Shown piece by piece: positions 28,284 to 41,200 of a stretch of DNA of 64,000 nt. Below the pieces are notes generated by a model. That model searched no databases and was not told where the DNA came from. It saw only the letters and a list, made by a program, of their open reading frames with translations. Made by a program: the position numbers and the translations under genes. Source of the stretch: Sipunculus nudus (Eukaryota; Annelida; Sipuncula; Golfingiida; Sipunculidae). The stretch lies in the NCBI GenBank assembly GCA_026874595.1, contig CM049316.1, positions 22,467,839-22,531,838 of the forward strand. The letters run 5' to 3'. Position 1 is the first letter of the stretch, and every line of letters starts with the position of its first letter.

Positions 28284-29339
28284 ATTTGTTTCGTTTTTGT
28301 CACACACATATTCGCATGAATATTAAATGCACGGAATTGTACAAGAAAGAAGCATTACAGGGTAATTTATCATGTGGTGGCCATTTTCCTGATGCATAAA
28401 TCATTTCCACCAGTTTTTCAGCCTGTTAAGTTATACTGTAGACCGGAATTAAGGCCTGTATCTAAAATCCAAATACCCAAAAGGTCATTAAAAGGTAATT
28501 TGACTACGTAACATTATTACGTTGTGAGAACCTTTCTGGTAGTTCACACTTTTACGTAGTAACTACGTAATATTACTACGTAATCACAACCAAACCGCTA
28601 CGTTGTGATTACGTTGTGACTACGTAACTTTGTTAGCTGGGTAGGCCCCTGTAAAATATTATTAATAATTATTTATAACTTGATGTTACATATGAGATTG
28701 GTTGTAAATTTCAAACTTCTTTTCAATTTGACTTTTAATCATGTTTCAATATTTTAAAATAATTTTTTTACAAAACTGGCGGTCACAGAGCACTATTAAT
28801 TTATGACGTATTATTCGGTATTTATGACCATATCCATTTTTAATCCATGCCAACGACATACTCCGGCGCAACACCCGACCGCGTAGGCGCCATCTGATGG
28901 GTAGTATAATAACTAGATTATGCTGTCAGGTGTAGTCGGACATTGGAAAACACTTCACTGTTTCATTAAATATATAGATGGGACCGGTATGGAACATATT
29001 TGAACGCATATAATGGTGGATGTCACATAAAACTAGTTGCCCTTGCCGCATATTACAAAACAAATCATATGCTGATGTGAGCTATACAAGAAGCAAAAGA
29101 AAACAGGTAAGATTCTCCCATTATCGCTCAGAGCAGTGACCAGCCACTGGCAGTCACTGTCAAACAGTCACTGAGGGTCTCACTATAGTCCGTTTCAGTG
29201 CCCCTGTCCACCTGTTTTTTCGCAATTATTTTTTTGCGAATCAAAGAACGCCAACACTTTTTGACCTGAGGGCAGAAAGGGGAAAAAGCGTAATTAACTT
29301 TTAAGGAAATAATATTTTGAAGCGAGTATAGAATCCGGC

Positions 29340-29580
29340 CTACATCGGAGAAGGTGGAAAATTAATAAAGTTTTTTGGAGTGATTCTGTGTTCTGTGTTA
29401 TTTTCTATGTACCATGACCTCCGTTCTCTCACCTTGGTTGTATGTGCAATCTGAAACATGAGATAAATACGTGAATTATTAGTGCATCGAGAACATACAA
29501 AGATGTGATCATACAACGGGATTTGAACCACCGACCGCACGCCCAGAAGCCGTCTGCGTAACTAACTGTGCCACGAAGGC
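29340..29580 (-). mobile_element. tRNA-derived SINE
   Basis: On the minus strand from 29580 the sequence starts GCCTTCGTGGCACAGTTAGT. An A-box-like TGGCACAGTTAG begins at position 8 (29573-29562) and a B-box GGTTCAAATCC at position 52 (29529-29519), the exact spacing of RNA polymerase III promoters in tRNA genes. The 3' part that should pair with GCCTTCG does not, so this is not a working tRNA but a tRNA-headed SINE. Its tail end (about 29340) is approximate. Confidence 0.7.
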
Positions 29581-29735
29581 AAGTTGCAAGCGAGAGAAAA
29601 GCAAAGAAATTTAAGCCTATTCAAACTATTGTGAATGAATAACTGCTGAAATGTCCACCAGATGTCGCTGTGTTTTAGGGGTGGATTCTCAAAGGTTAAT
29701 AATAGTACTGTACATGTAATAACGTGTTTCAATTG

Positions 29736-29870
29736 GGGGCTGGCTGCCCCCACACCCCCGCTAAAATTCTGAAATGGTAAATGAGAATGTGAAGCAAAAT
29801 AAAAAGCAGAATGTGTGGTAAAAGACAGTAGAAATAAATTAAATGGGGGCTGGCCGCCCCCACACCCCCC
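29736..29870 (+). repeat. 25-bp GC-rich direct repeat, two copies
   Basis: GGGGGCTGGCTGCCCCCACA at about 29735 and GGGGGCTGGCCGCCCCCACA at about 29845, both followed by CCCCC, are 110 bp apart. Each copy can fold as a GGGGGC / GCCCCC hairpin. Confidence 0.8.
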
Positions 29871-29900
29871 CTTAAGTCACCCCCTTTGGATTGTTGTGTA

Positions 29901-29945
29901 TGACGTCAGCATAGTTTGTGCACAAGGAAACACAACATGGCGAGA
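29901..29945 (+). promoter_or_regulatory. Candidate promoter of the FG-GAP gene
   Basis: A perfect CRE, TGACGTCA (29901-29908), is followed by ACACAACATGGCGAG (29930-29944), which resembles the downstream ATGGCG motif common in TATA-less housekeeping promoters. The coding start at 31739 sits just after a splice acceptor, so a non-coding exon must lie upstream, and this site is about 1.8 kb away. An alternative first-exon end with a good donor (AACAG|GTAAGA) is at 29106/29107. Inference only. Confidence 0.25.
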
Positions 29946-30832
29946 CATAAACAGTGATGGATGGATACGTTAGTTGACGTTGAGGTGACAAGAAACAGCA
30001 AGTATATGAAGTTCACATATTAAGGACAGGACTGATTATACTTAAGATTAAGTTATTGAATATTCTTTGATGGCTAATGGCAATTATTAAATGGTTCCAG
30101 CCAGTTAAGACCCATTCTTGTCAGATGCAAATGTAGGCCGGATTCTATACTTGGGCCAATATTTTAACCTTTTTATGAGTAACTAGTCTATTCTGTAGCG
30201 ACATCTTGCCACTAATCTGTGAAATGGGCATTTCAGGAAATAGTGATGATGTCATAATAGACGTGACGTACTAACGAGGCACCAACATTCACGGGACCAA
30301 TAGTCAAGAGCTGCCTACCCCTGTTTACAGCGAGACTTGTATTCTCCGCGTGCACGCGCTTCACTGTTACGTCACATTACTTTATATCCATATCCAAGGA
30401 GGATAGACAATGGCCACTTATCAGGGACGCCATGAACCACGGATATATATGAAACATGTCAACCAGGCCGTAAAGTAAATAATATTTATATTGTGAGTAG
30501 GAAAGGTACCAAAAATTACGCTTTTGCCTCTTTATGCAATTGGTGCAAATTTTTTTTGGCAAATTCGTCTTATGTAGAGATAATCGCGAAAAATCAGGTG
30601 GACAGGGGGTGTGGAATGGACTATAATTTGATAAAAGAAGATGAAAGAGCATGGAAAAAGATGAAAGAGGATTTAAATTAACAGTTTAAATAATTTTTTT
30701 ACTTCAAAATTCCATAATTTACCAAATTTTATTAATGTTTTATAAATAATATACCTGAGGTAACAAAAAAAAGTTAATTATATTCAGTAGTAGTTAGTTT
30801 AGTTTCAGCCAGGTTGTCTCAGTTTTTTGTAT

Positions 30833-31324
30833 AGACTGGTACCCTACCACCACACAGGTGCTTGTAATATCCCCATTACACAAGAAGAGGTCAATGGGCT
30901 ATATGTTTGCTGTGCTTAAACATCATTTTAATATGATTATAGATATGTCTTTTTATATTTTTTAAGTATATATGGAGAGATGGAAAACAAATTATGGCAT
31001 GGCACACCATACACAGCATAATGGCTCTTCATATACAACTATAATTTAATTTTAAGAGTAAATGATAAAAGAAGCAATATTTTGTATACAGTGCTGATAT
31101 ACTGAAAAATAAATATATAATATAAATTATAATTATAGAAACTATTGACACTATATATACGCACCTAACCATGCAAATATTACAAATATTATATCTAAAG
31201 AGAATAACATCATGTAAATTTTAAGCTATGCAATATTCTTTTAATTCTAGATTAACATGCAAACACACAGAGTATGTCAGCAGGTTCGGCCAGTGACTTT
31301 CTTTATGTGGCAGGGTACCAGTCT
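30833..31324. mobile_element. 492-bp TIR element (AGACTGGTACCC family), copy 2
   Basis: Ends AGACTGGTACCCT (30833 on) and the inverse GGGTACCAGTCT finishing at 31324, matching the termini of the element at 5784-6338. The interior is A+T-rich and unlike copy 1. Short GATGAAAGA-type words flank it in inverse orientation (about 30640-30672 and 31495-31540), possibly part of an older foldback structure. Confidence 0.6.
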
Positions 31325-31730
31325 GAATAAGAGATAGGGGACATAATTCAGATGTATACTAAAAGTGTATTAAAAGCAAATAGATTGCAAGAGAATTCAT
31401 TTATAATTACCAGATATGCAGTTATACAGTAAATAATGGTAAATTATGAATTTTTAAAGTAAATATTAATTAATACTGGTTATTTTATCTATCTTTCATC
31501 TCCTTTCATCCTTTTTCATCTTCTTTCATCAAATCAGTGAGACCCGTCACTGATCAGAACATGAACTGTTCCGCTACTGGTGACATTGGTGTGATATAAT
31601 TCCAATGTAAATTTTGCTAGTACATTGCATCAACTCTTTGAATGATACATTAATAACACCTATAGAGTTGTAATGAATTTGATCCGGTTTATTTAGTTGT
31701 TATACTGAACAAAATATATTTTTTTTTAAG

Positions 31731-32206
31731 GTTCCAAAATGAAAAGTGACCCAGTACGACCAAAACAAAGGAAGATCAGGGAGCCAAACAAGAAAGGGAT
31801 TCTGGACAAGATTCGCCTCCAGGATGTGGCATTAGTTTTATTGTGCATCATTGCTGTGTACCTTCTGAGGAGTAAAGAGCAGTACGAAATAAATCCATCA
31901 TGGAGACACGAAAACAACATCACAAGCTACAGAAACATGCAGTATCCCACCAGAGAAGAACAACTACCATTGCCACTGGTTACAGATCTAGATGCCGATG
32001 GTAAAAATGAAGCCATCTCGGTATCTCGATCAGGGTTGAAGATTGCTTCCTTTCCAGAGCCTGAAACAACTAAAAAACAACTACCTCGGCTAATTGTAGA
32101 AAATGAAATTAATTTTCCAGATTTTGATTCAGAAGATGGACTTGATCCAATTCCAGTCTCCATGGCAACAGGCTACCTGTCAGCTGTTAAAGAGAACCAG
32201 ACTCAG
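31731..32206 (+). CDS. FG-GAP gene, first coding exon
   Basis: Acceptor TTTTTTTAAG ends at 31730; the ATG follows 8 bases later (31739). It encodes residues 1-156: basic N-terminus, membrane helix (VALVLLCIIAVYLL, 30-43), LPLPLVTDLDADGKNE with the first calcium-type loop, and the first NxT sites. It ends in CAG|GTAGCT (phase 0). The start is chosen because it is the first ATG after the acceptor and the membrane anchor follows directly. Confidence 0.85.
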
Positions 32207-35200
32207 GTAGCTAAATTAATATAAAGAATCCACCTGATACAGATGATACAAGCCATTGCTGTGGCAATGTATCATGATGCACACACTAACATTTTATGTA
32301 TGAATACATGGACACAAGTATTGATGGTACCTGAAATTTGTTGCCTGTGCATTAAAAATCTAAAAAAAAAAAACCCTTGTTTCAAAATATATGTAAAATT
32401 TTTTTGAACAGAGAAAAAAATTATGTGAATGGCGATTTTTAAAAAAATTTTCATTGCCACTGGGTGCCTAAGTCCAGGATATCACAGTTTGGTATATTCC
32501 ACTTAAATCATCTCCACTTTCTCAAATGGCAGTGAAATTACAATTGTATCACCTTTATGCCTTAAGCTTTCTATCCTTTATTTAATTATGCCATACTTAA
32601 GTTACAGGTAATACAGAAAGAAAACAGGCAGGCCTGTAGACTTCATGGCAGGCTACTTTGTCTACCCTAATTTTCTGTCATGCCAGACGATAGACCTTTT
32701 CCATATGCATACACAATGCGCAGGGGTTCAGGTCAGCTGACCTCCACATGAAAACTAACAGGCTAGAATCAGATGATGACTTCAAGTATTTGGGTGCCTA
32801 ACATTAATATGTAATGTAATATGATCACAAATAAATTATTTAACATCATTATTTTATTAACATAGGCTAGGTGGCATTAGTTGTCAGATATATATGTTCA
32901 AAACATAGCTTTTCAAGAGGAACCCTGTGTCATTCAGGTTCTCACAGTTGCCAAGGATGCCACAAGTTGTGCTATATTAATACAACAGGCCCAAAAACAC
33001 AACCACCTCGTCCATTGACTGCCGTACAGAATACAGATGTAGGTTACTAACCGTGAATCTTACATGTCAGATATCACCAACAGGTGTCACTAGTTAAATA
33101 GAAAAGGTCTATATGTGCATTTATATTCTTTCGATAGATCTGTACACTGTGACATGTTTAATCTAATGTTTATGTTATTTTTCAGATCATCATTATCTTG
33201 TTCAGCAACTGGCAGGTGATGTGCTATAGTCACAGTCTGTCGCTGCTATGGCAACGTCCCCTTGGTGATGTGTTGCCATGGAAACAGCAACATCCGGTGC
33301 AAACCGCATCCATTCTGATTATGTCACATTCAGTGATGAAGGGAAACAGTGGTATGGTTGTGATAGGTGGCAGCACTGTGCACGAAGCACACCACAGTCA
33401 CAGTATGGAGAGGTACAATCTGGCACTAGGACTATATTTTGCTAATGCATTTGGAGACAGGACTCATTTTGTCCATAATTATACATATCTGAAAATATAT
33501 GAAAGAATATGCTATTATGCCACTAAATATTTCGGATGTTTAAAATGGGTATGAAGTGATATAATTTTTACATTTTCAGCGAACCTGTGAGCTTATGCGA
33601 TGGTGTGGCGTTGTCCGGCGTTCGTCGGCCGTCGTCCATCTTCCATCGTCTGGACATTAACCCATACTATCTTGAAAACGGCAAGAGGTAGCATCACGAA
33701 ATTTTATGCAAAAAATTAGTCATCTAACAAAATATATCGGATTTTGCTTATTTTTTGGCTAACTGCATTTTCTTAGATTTCATAGGGAAAAAAACTAAAA
33801 AAGCTTTAAAAATCTTCTTCTCCGAAACTGTTCAGCCAAATTGTCCAATATTTCACAGAAATGATTCCTGGAACAATCTTTCTCAAGTTTGTTCGAATGG
33901 TTTAAGTTCAGTGATTTAAGGCCGAGTTACAAGAAGTTGAACTTAGTCACCTGTCAGAAAAGCATTATAAAATTACATTCTCAGAAACGGCTGGAGCTAT
34001 CATCACCAAATTTTATGCCAATGTTGTTCACATGAGAAATATCTGAAATTTAGGTATTGGTGGCGCAACCTGCATCGGCCTTTTTTGTATGGGGGTCATC
34101 AGTGCCCGTATCATACTGACGGCTACAAAAAACATCTTCTCCGAAACCATACGGCCAAACTGTTTAATATGGCACAGAAATGATCCTAGGGTAGTGCTTT
34201 CTGAAGTTTGTTCAAATGGTCTCTTTTCAGTGACTTTTGGCTGAGTTATGGGAAGCTGAATTTAGTCATATGCTGTAACAGCCCATTTTAGCTCAGTGGC
34301 TACAAAGATCTTCACCTCAAAAACCACTGGGGCAAATTCTTAAATCTCACACATTAATTATCCTTAGATGTTGATAATTCAAATTTGTTCAAATGGTTTT
34401 GGTTCAGTGATTCTTGGCTGAGTTATGGGAAGCTTAACTTAGCCATTTTGCCATATGAGTTATAAACCTGTAAAATGTTTTTTGACTGCCGCTACTGAGG
34501 CCAATTTGTTTAATATTTTACAAGAATAATCCCCTGAATAATTTTTATATTAATTGTCTTTTATGGTTCCAAAGAATTAATTTTGGCTGAATTATAAAGA
34601 TTTAATTGAGTCATTTTACCATATATTATAGCTGTGTGAAGCAGATACATCTACAATGGCACAAGTTTATCAGCATTTATTACATCATGCCTCTAGACAT
34701 TTAGATTTCAGGTTATCTATGGTTAATATTGACAAGAATGGTTTTTAAAAGCTTTTAAAAATGTAGATTTATGATTTTTAGATATTCCTCATGCCAGGCA
34801 ATGTATACAATCACAGGTATACAGCTCTCTGTGGATATATAAAGACGGCTGTACGTGGATTATAAATAATTGGTATCCATAGTCAAATTAATTCAAGATT
34901 TTGCCATCAATGAGATGTATCTGTATTACAATTTTGCATTCAATATGCATCTGTAATATTTTTGAGGGAACCTGTGAGCTAATGCGATGGTGTGGCAGCG
35001 TTTGTCTTGTGTACGTTAACCCATACTATTTTGAAAATGATTGGAGCTATATCATGAAATTTAATGCAAAAAATTAGCCATCTCAAAAACTCGGCATTTT
35101 CTTAAATTTAATCTTCTCCTCAAAAACACTCAAGTCAAATTGTTCAATATTTCACAGAAATAATCTTTTATACCATCTCCCTCAATTTTGTTCTAATGGT

Positions 35201-38200
35201 TCAAGTTTGGTGAATTTTGGCCGAGTTACAGGAAGTTGAACTTAGTCTCATAAACGGCCGGAGCTATCATCACCAAATTTTTTGCTAGTGTTGGTCACAT
35301 GAGTCATACAGGAAATTCAGGTATTGGTGGCACCACCTGCATTGACCTTTTTTTGTACGGGGGTCATTGGTCATCTTTTATGATTATAGATATTTTGATA
35401 GAAAGTTTGTGAATATGTTAGCTTGAAAAAAAATTTTTTAGCCAAAGTCTTTCAGTATGTGTAAACAGATATACCAACAGGCCAAGATTGACTCTGTATC
35501 TTTAAATAGGTTGAGAAACTGCCAAATGTTTCAGATTTGGCAACAGATCAAGACTTCATTCAGTGCAGCCAGATATAGGTCAAGAGTTCAATCAGTGCAG
35601 CCAAGCACAAGGCATGTGATCGCCTCATGGGTGACATGTGAACACCTCATGGGCACCATGTGATCACTTCATGGGTGTCAAGCCCCTCAGGGCAGGGCCC
35701 TTGCATGAGCTTATGCAATGGTGTGGCTACTATTTCAGATTTGGCGACAGGCTAGAGGCCAGTCTGGATCTATTTATAGCTTTGGCAGACTGCCAATTGT
35801 ATCAGATTAGGCAAAAGGTCAAGAGTTCACTCAGTGCAGCCAGGTATGGGTCAGGAGTTAACTCAGTGCAGTAGCTGCATTCTATTTATAGCTTTGGCAG
35901 ACTGCCAACTGTGTCAGATTATGCAACAGGTCAAGAGTTCACTCAGTGCAGTAGCCTGAGCAAGCAATTTGTCACAGTTCACTCGGGGCAACAGCCTTTC
36001 CCACCTAAGCCTGATCAGCCCCATGCATCAGACTCAAGGTAAGTTTGATGTATTGGCCTAATATTTTGACCTGTCCATGTGTCTTTGATGGCTTTCTCGC
36101 TCACAAGACAGGTGTCACCACCTACAATGACTTTTGCACAGTGTGTGTCCCCTGCGTTTTTCCCAGGAGGGGTTTGATATATCAGTCTGAAATTGGGCAT
36201 ATGTATATATCTCTGATAGCTTCGTTGTATACAAGACTGGTGGTGCCAGCTACAATCTTTTTAGTGTTGTGTGCACCCATGCCAGAATTTCAGCAGTGAT
36301 GTTTGTGTAATTGTTTCTTATTCAAAATGTTTAGTACTTGCATTGTTCATATACATGAAAAGTAATGGTCGAGCATTGAAGCTTTATACCTGGTGTATTT
36401 CCAAATGCACAGGTTCGCATTAGGCCTGTAAGCCTTGTTTAAACTCATATATTTTCCAATTATTTTGTGTCATGACTGTCTAGAAAATACATTCATACTT
36501 TCTTACAGGGAAGAAGAGAGTACTATTGAGCACCGTCGTACCCGTGGTGCCGTCTCAGCCAAGTCAGGCACACCAGTCAATCCAGATCCTAGGCAGGATT
36601 CACACTTCTCAACTGTAGCACTAGGTGGCACTAATGGCACTGTACTGTGGCACCATCTACCAGGGGATTTTGAAACTAAGGAGGAACAGGTATGTTTTTC
36701 AAGAGTTTAAAATATGATGGTTTTTTATGCTCATAAATATGCCCAAACTTTGTACCACCTAGTATCCAGAGCAGCAAATATGCAGGGGGACTTACTCTGT
36801 ATTTACCTATCGAATAACTAAGGGAGACCAGATATTTTCTGGAATGGCCCAGAGTACTGGTTATAATGATGGAAGAACATTGGGAGAAATGAAATTTTCA
36901 TGAATGTGGCTCTAATTTAAATACTTTTCTTTAGATACAAGCATATCATTTAATGTTAAAAGAAAATTGTGCTTCATTGATACTACAGTGCACTCTGCCA
37001 GTTATACATGATAAATATGTGTGTCCTTCATGAATACCTAAATATTACTTACATAACAGCATGAATACTTGTTATGTCATCAAATGATTTAACTTTTAAA
37101 ACCCAAGATAAACCTGTCATTACACATGCAGTGCTGCCACTTTTTAAAAAGTAACATACTTTTTTCGGGAAATACTTCTTTTTTATACTTTTTCATACTT
37201 TTTTCAGAGGTTAATTCAAATACATTGTTATACTTTTTTTATATCAATTTGTCATCTTCAAGTGAACACTATCTATCATCTTCAGTTTACATGAACTTAT
37301 TGATTGTATTAAATATACTCTCTCAATATTTAGTAAAAGTGGCATTTTATTTGCACTTTTGTGATCTTGCCAATGTTTGACATAATCACTGGATATATGG
37401 AATACTGAGGAGTCATGCTATAAGTTAAAAACTTACCACATAACTGAACAATTTATACCTGGAGTTTGTAAAGAAGTATCACATGCCGTAAAGGTGAACA
37501 AAAGTTGCACAATTTGGCATTGTTTTCTACTTTCTTTGTACTTTTTTTCAGACCATTCAGTACTTTTTCTTTTAAGATTTAATACTTTTTCCCTTAAAAT
37601 CCAGAGTGGCAGCACTGAGATCCGTCATAATATCTGTGTTATTATTTATCATAGGATTCAGGTGAGAGATTACACTGGAAGCTACAGTTGCTTTCACAGA
37701 GGTCTCATATTGGTGAGGTACACTGGACCAAGTACAGACATCAGGTCACCCAGCTCCTGGTAAGTCAACCTGGGACAATGAGACCAATATATTCTGTATC
37801 ACTCTGGCTTATACTCCTATTTTGTACATTAACACTCTTTATCATATTCATACTATCAAGTTTGTGGTAGCCATGCTTTCACAGACCTTGATTCTGTGAG
37901 CCGCTCCAGCATTTGATTTCATGAATCAAGAAAGAACAACTGCCAATCAGATCTAGTGAAAAAATCTTAACAATGCACTCATCACACACCATCTGAACAA
38001 GTTCCATCTTTCACCAAAGATTTTATTTCATTAATCAAGAATGAGTCCGCAAGTTTTTGTGCCAAGAGAACAACTGCCAATCAAATCCAGTGAAAAAAGT
38101 ATAAAAAATACACTCTTCACACACCTTCTGAACAAGTACCGTCTTTCACCAAAGATAATCTGCTTTCACAGACATTGATTCAGCGAGCTGCTCTAGCATT

Positions 38201-41200
38201 TTATTTCATTAATCAAGAATGAGCCTGCAAGTTTTTGTGCCGAGAGAACAACTGCCAATCAAATCCAGTGGAAAAAGAATAAACAATACACTCTTCACAC
38301 ACCTTCTGAACAAGTACCGTCTTTTACCAAAGATAATCCAGCTACTGTATGTAATCTGCACCCCTATTAAGAGCCACAATTTTGATAGAAAAAACAATAA
38401 CCCTGTGTATAATACGTACCCTGTGCCTGACCAAAAACCTGGATGACATATATTGTATTTCTGATAGTCATGCGAAAAATTACTGGTTCTGTGGAGATGA
38501 ACTTTTGAGAATGACAGTCAGGCCTACTTTCCAAAATTTTTCATGGATCTAGAACAGCTATCAAATCATTACAATTGAAATCATAGCAAATAATCCATTT
38601 TCCTTTAGTTGTCAAGTGTTAAGAAAGGTGCTTAATCATCCCTAAATGGAATTGTTTTATGTAAGATATAACCTAAAAGTGGCTGTGTTCACTGAGAACA
38701 CCTGACAGCCAACGGCCAATGAGCATCACCTGCACTTAGGGCAAGGCATTTGTGTGGCATACATATCCAGGATATTGTAGAGAGAGCATGGGAGCTTGAG
38801 CTAGGCACAGCCGTGATTACATAACTGATCAATCTAATCATGATGCTGTCAACAGTAGGTTAATTTAAGCTAAGGAAGCAGTCACATTCAGACCAGTATT
38901 CCTTACTCTGGTCAAGTTGTTTTGAAAGTAATTAGCATGTCATGGATCATTTCCCCGTGAAAGAAGTCACATTACCCTTACAGTTCCCAATGCTAGCACA
39001 TATAGTGCCATCTACCAACTAACAATGGCATCAAACGATGTCAACAAGAGGCACAGTCATGCATATTTCAGTTGACATATCATCAACTGTCTGCAGTTAG
39101 AGGCCATAATAAAGGTATAAATGAAGTATTTTAAAATGAAAGCAGTAATTAAGATCAAACTTTATGTTATCTAATGGAAAAGTAATCCAATACTGTTCAT
39201 TTACTTAAAAATCCCTTCTTATCGCTCACTACTGGCTGTTATTTTGGTGGACTACAGCCCTCAAATGATGTTCAATGCTGTAAGACAATAGTTAAAAAAT
39301 TGTGCCTCCATGAATAATAAGCACCAAGGTTTTTAGTTTAGATTTTATGAAGAAAACATGTGGATTATCTTTTGAGTAAGACTGTACACATGCATTAGAA
39401 ATGGGACCTTTTTTATTTAGCCCTATTTGATAAATCAAATTCCCCATGCCCTCCCAGCAATGGTAAATGTTTGCTCTAGAACCAGCACAAGACATGCTAT
39501 AACAGCCCACGTAGAACAAGTGTATGTGAGTCATCTGGATGGTTGTTTCATTATTTATGACATAGATGCCAAAGCAGTTCACTGATTCAAGGTCTATGAA
39601 AGCCTGGCCGCCACAGACTTAATAGTGTGAAGATGACTCTTGATGAAAAGCATGTTCAGTCTCAGTGCAATGCTAAGTACCTTATTTCATTGAGTGAAAT
39701 ATATTGCACAGTCAGTGATTTTATGCTTCATTTGAGCTTTTGTCAAATTACTTGTTTCCATGTGACTTGGGTTTTTCAATCAACACAATGAAATGTTTAT
39801 GTGTAAATTCTTGCTTTTTGAAAGAGATCAGTTGATTGTATCCATATATGTAAGTTGTTTCCATATATGTCATTATTCTATTCACCATTTTGTTAAATAA
39901 AGTTTGTCTGCTTTTCAGCCTCACGGATGGCAAGCCTCCAGTGATACAAAAATCAGATTAACAAACATAAAATCAACAGACAGACATCATGAGCCTAATA
40001 GCCGTAACCTGGATGACGGAACTATTGCCAGCCTTCTTGGTCTTAGTAGGAGCAGGTCACATGACCACAGTCACATACCCAACCCAAATGCTATTGTGAT
40101 CTACCACCAGAGGGGGCTAGAGATACTCAGCCTCAAGACAGGTCAACCTTTGACCCATATTAATATGCAAACAAAGAGCGCTACCTATGGGGATGTTAAT
40201 GCAGATGGGGTCCTTGACAAAGTGGAGGCTGTCGTTCAAGAGGGCTGCAGTGCTATTGCGAAGGCGCAAGAAGGAACTGCCAAGAGGCTGTATGAGGTAC
40301 CATTTTGTGAGCCCCCATCACTATGGACACGCATCACACTGCCGTACACATACAGGGTACAAGAAGTGTCAGAAGACACACACGTAGCAGTACCGCCTTT
40401 ACTTGTACACAGGTATGTTACCTCCTCACTATAATGAGCACAATGAAAACATTTGAGGTCTAGATTTTCTAAAGTGTCCACTTTTCGGTTTGGAAAAATG
40501 AGCAAAATAAAGTTCCAAATATCAAATTAATAATTATAATGCCTGAAAGTAAAGGTCTTCTAAAATAAGTACAGGAAAATACAGCATCCGGACTACCCTC
40601 CTTCATATTTTGTCATATGAGCAAAATAAGGTATGCATTTTGTGTGTGATCTCCTTTACCTTTTTTACTGAAGCAAGTGAAATGTCTTCAAATAAAAATG
40701 CTCCGTGATTCTGCAATACCTCCGGCACTGTACAGAAGATAATGTATCGAGGAAATAAACGTGTGGGCACTATTTGGTGTGTATATAAATGATCACAGTT
40801 GTCAGTATTTCAGGTATGTTGACAATCTCAATTTACAAATTTTTAATAGCTGATTTGTACCAGATTCAATGAAACGTACTATTTAAGACCACTTGAAAGT
40901 ACAGTAGAAGTAAGTGATAATCTCGGTGCCTTTTCGGTACTTTTTGGTGGTTTTCGGTACTTTCAGTTATTAGTCTGACCCTTACAGAAGTACCAATGGT
41001 CTGTTGGTGCCTCTGTCTGTTGCATAAGGAAGAAGGTAAGAATGTCATTTTATCATGCACAAAGCAAGGGACAGCGTTCCCAGCCGTTCTTATAAGCAAT
41101 GAAAAGCTGGCAAATTAAGGTTCTCTTTGCCATGAATGGAAAAGTAAGGAAATTTGAGAAAAATGCCTAAAATCATGGGGAAGTGAGAGAATTTGATTGG

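Larger units (their letters stand above)
25657..28641. mobile_element. ~3-kb TIR element with ACGTTGTGA/TACGTAGT subterminal repeats
   Basis: Exact inverted ends CCCAGCTAACA (25657-25667) and TGTTAGCTGGG (28631-28641), flanked by TA on both sides (25655-25656 and 28642-28643). The subterminal zones (25670-25815 and 28500-28630) are packed with ACGTTGTGA, TACGTAGT and ACAACGT words in both orientations. A block of ATTGGTTA / TAACCAA words lies at 25845-25990. The interior is very A+T-rich with microsatellites. A candidate two-exon tail of a gene is noted separately. TA duplication fits a Tc1/mariner-like mechanism, but I do not recognise the family and no transposase is visible. Confidence 0.6.
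29184..30625. mobile_element. Inverted-repeat element of ~1.44 kb carrying a SINE
   Basis: Left end TATAGTCCGTTTCA...CCCTGTCCACCTG (29184-29213) is matched in inverse by CAGGTGGACAGGGGG...TGGACTATA (30596-30625). Imperfect pairing continues to the 'AAAAGCGTAATT' words at 29285 and 30516. Inside these a 21-bp exact inverted pair AGTATAGAATCCGGCCTACAT (29325-29345, inverse 30131-30151) is also seen, so the right arm seems to carry about 340 bp extra. No transposase. Superfamily unknown. Confidence 0.5.

Noticed and set aside
29500-29580. tRNA gene on the minus strand
   Set aside because: A and B boxes are correctly spaced, but the 3' end does not pair with the 5' GCCTTCG acceptor strand, so it is a SINE head.
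33198-33554. Longer reading of exon 2 to the stop at 33554
   Set aside because: The sequence after 33412 loses the conserved pattern, and the donor GTACAA at 33413 gives the phase needed by exon 3.
35457-35874. Open frames of 68 and 78 codons in intron 2
   Set aside because: They lie in ~130-bp tandem units (TCACTCAGTGCAG) and reproduce the repeat.
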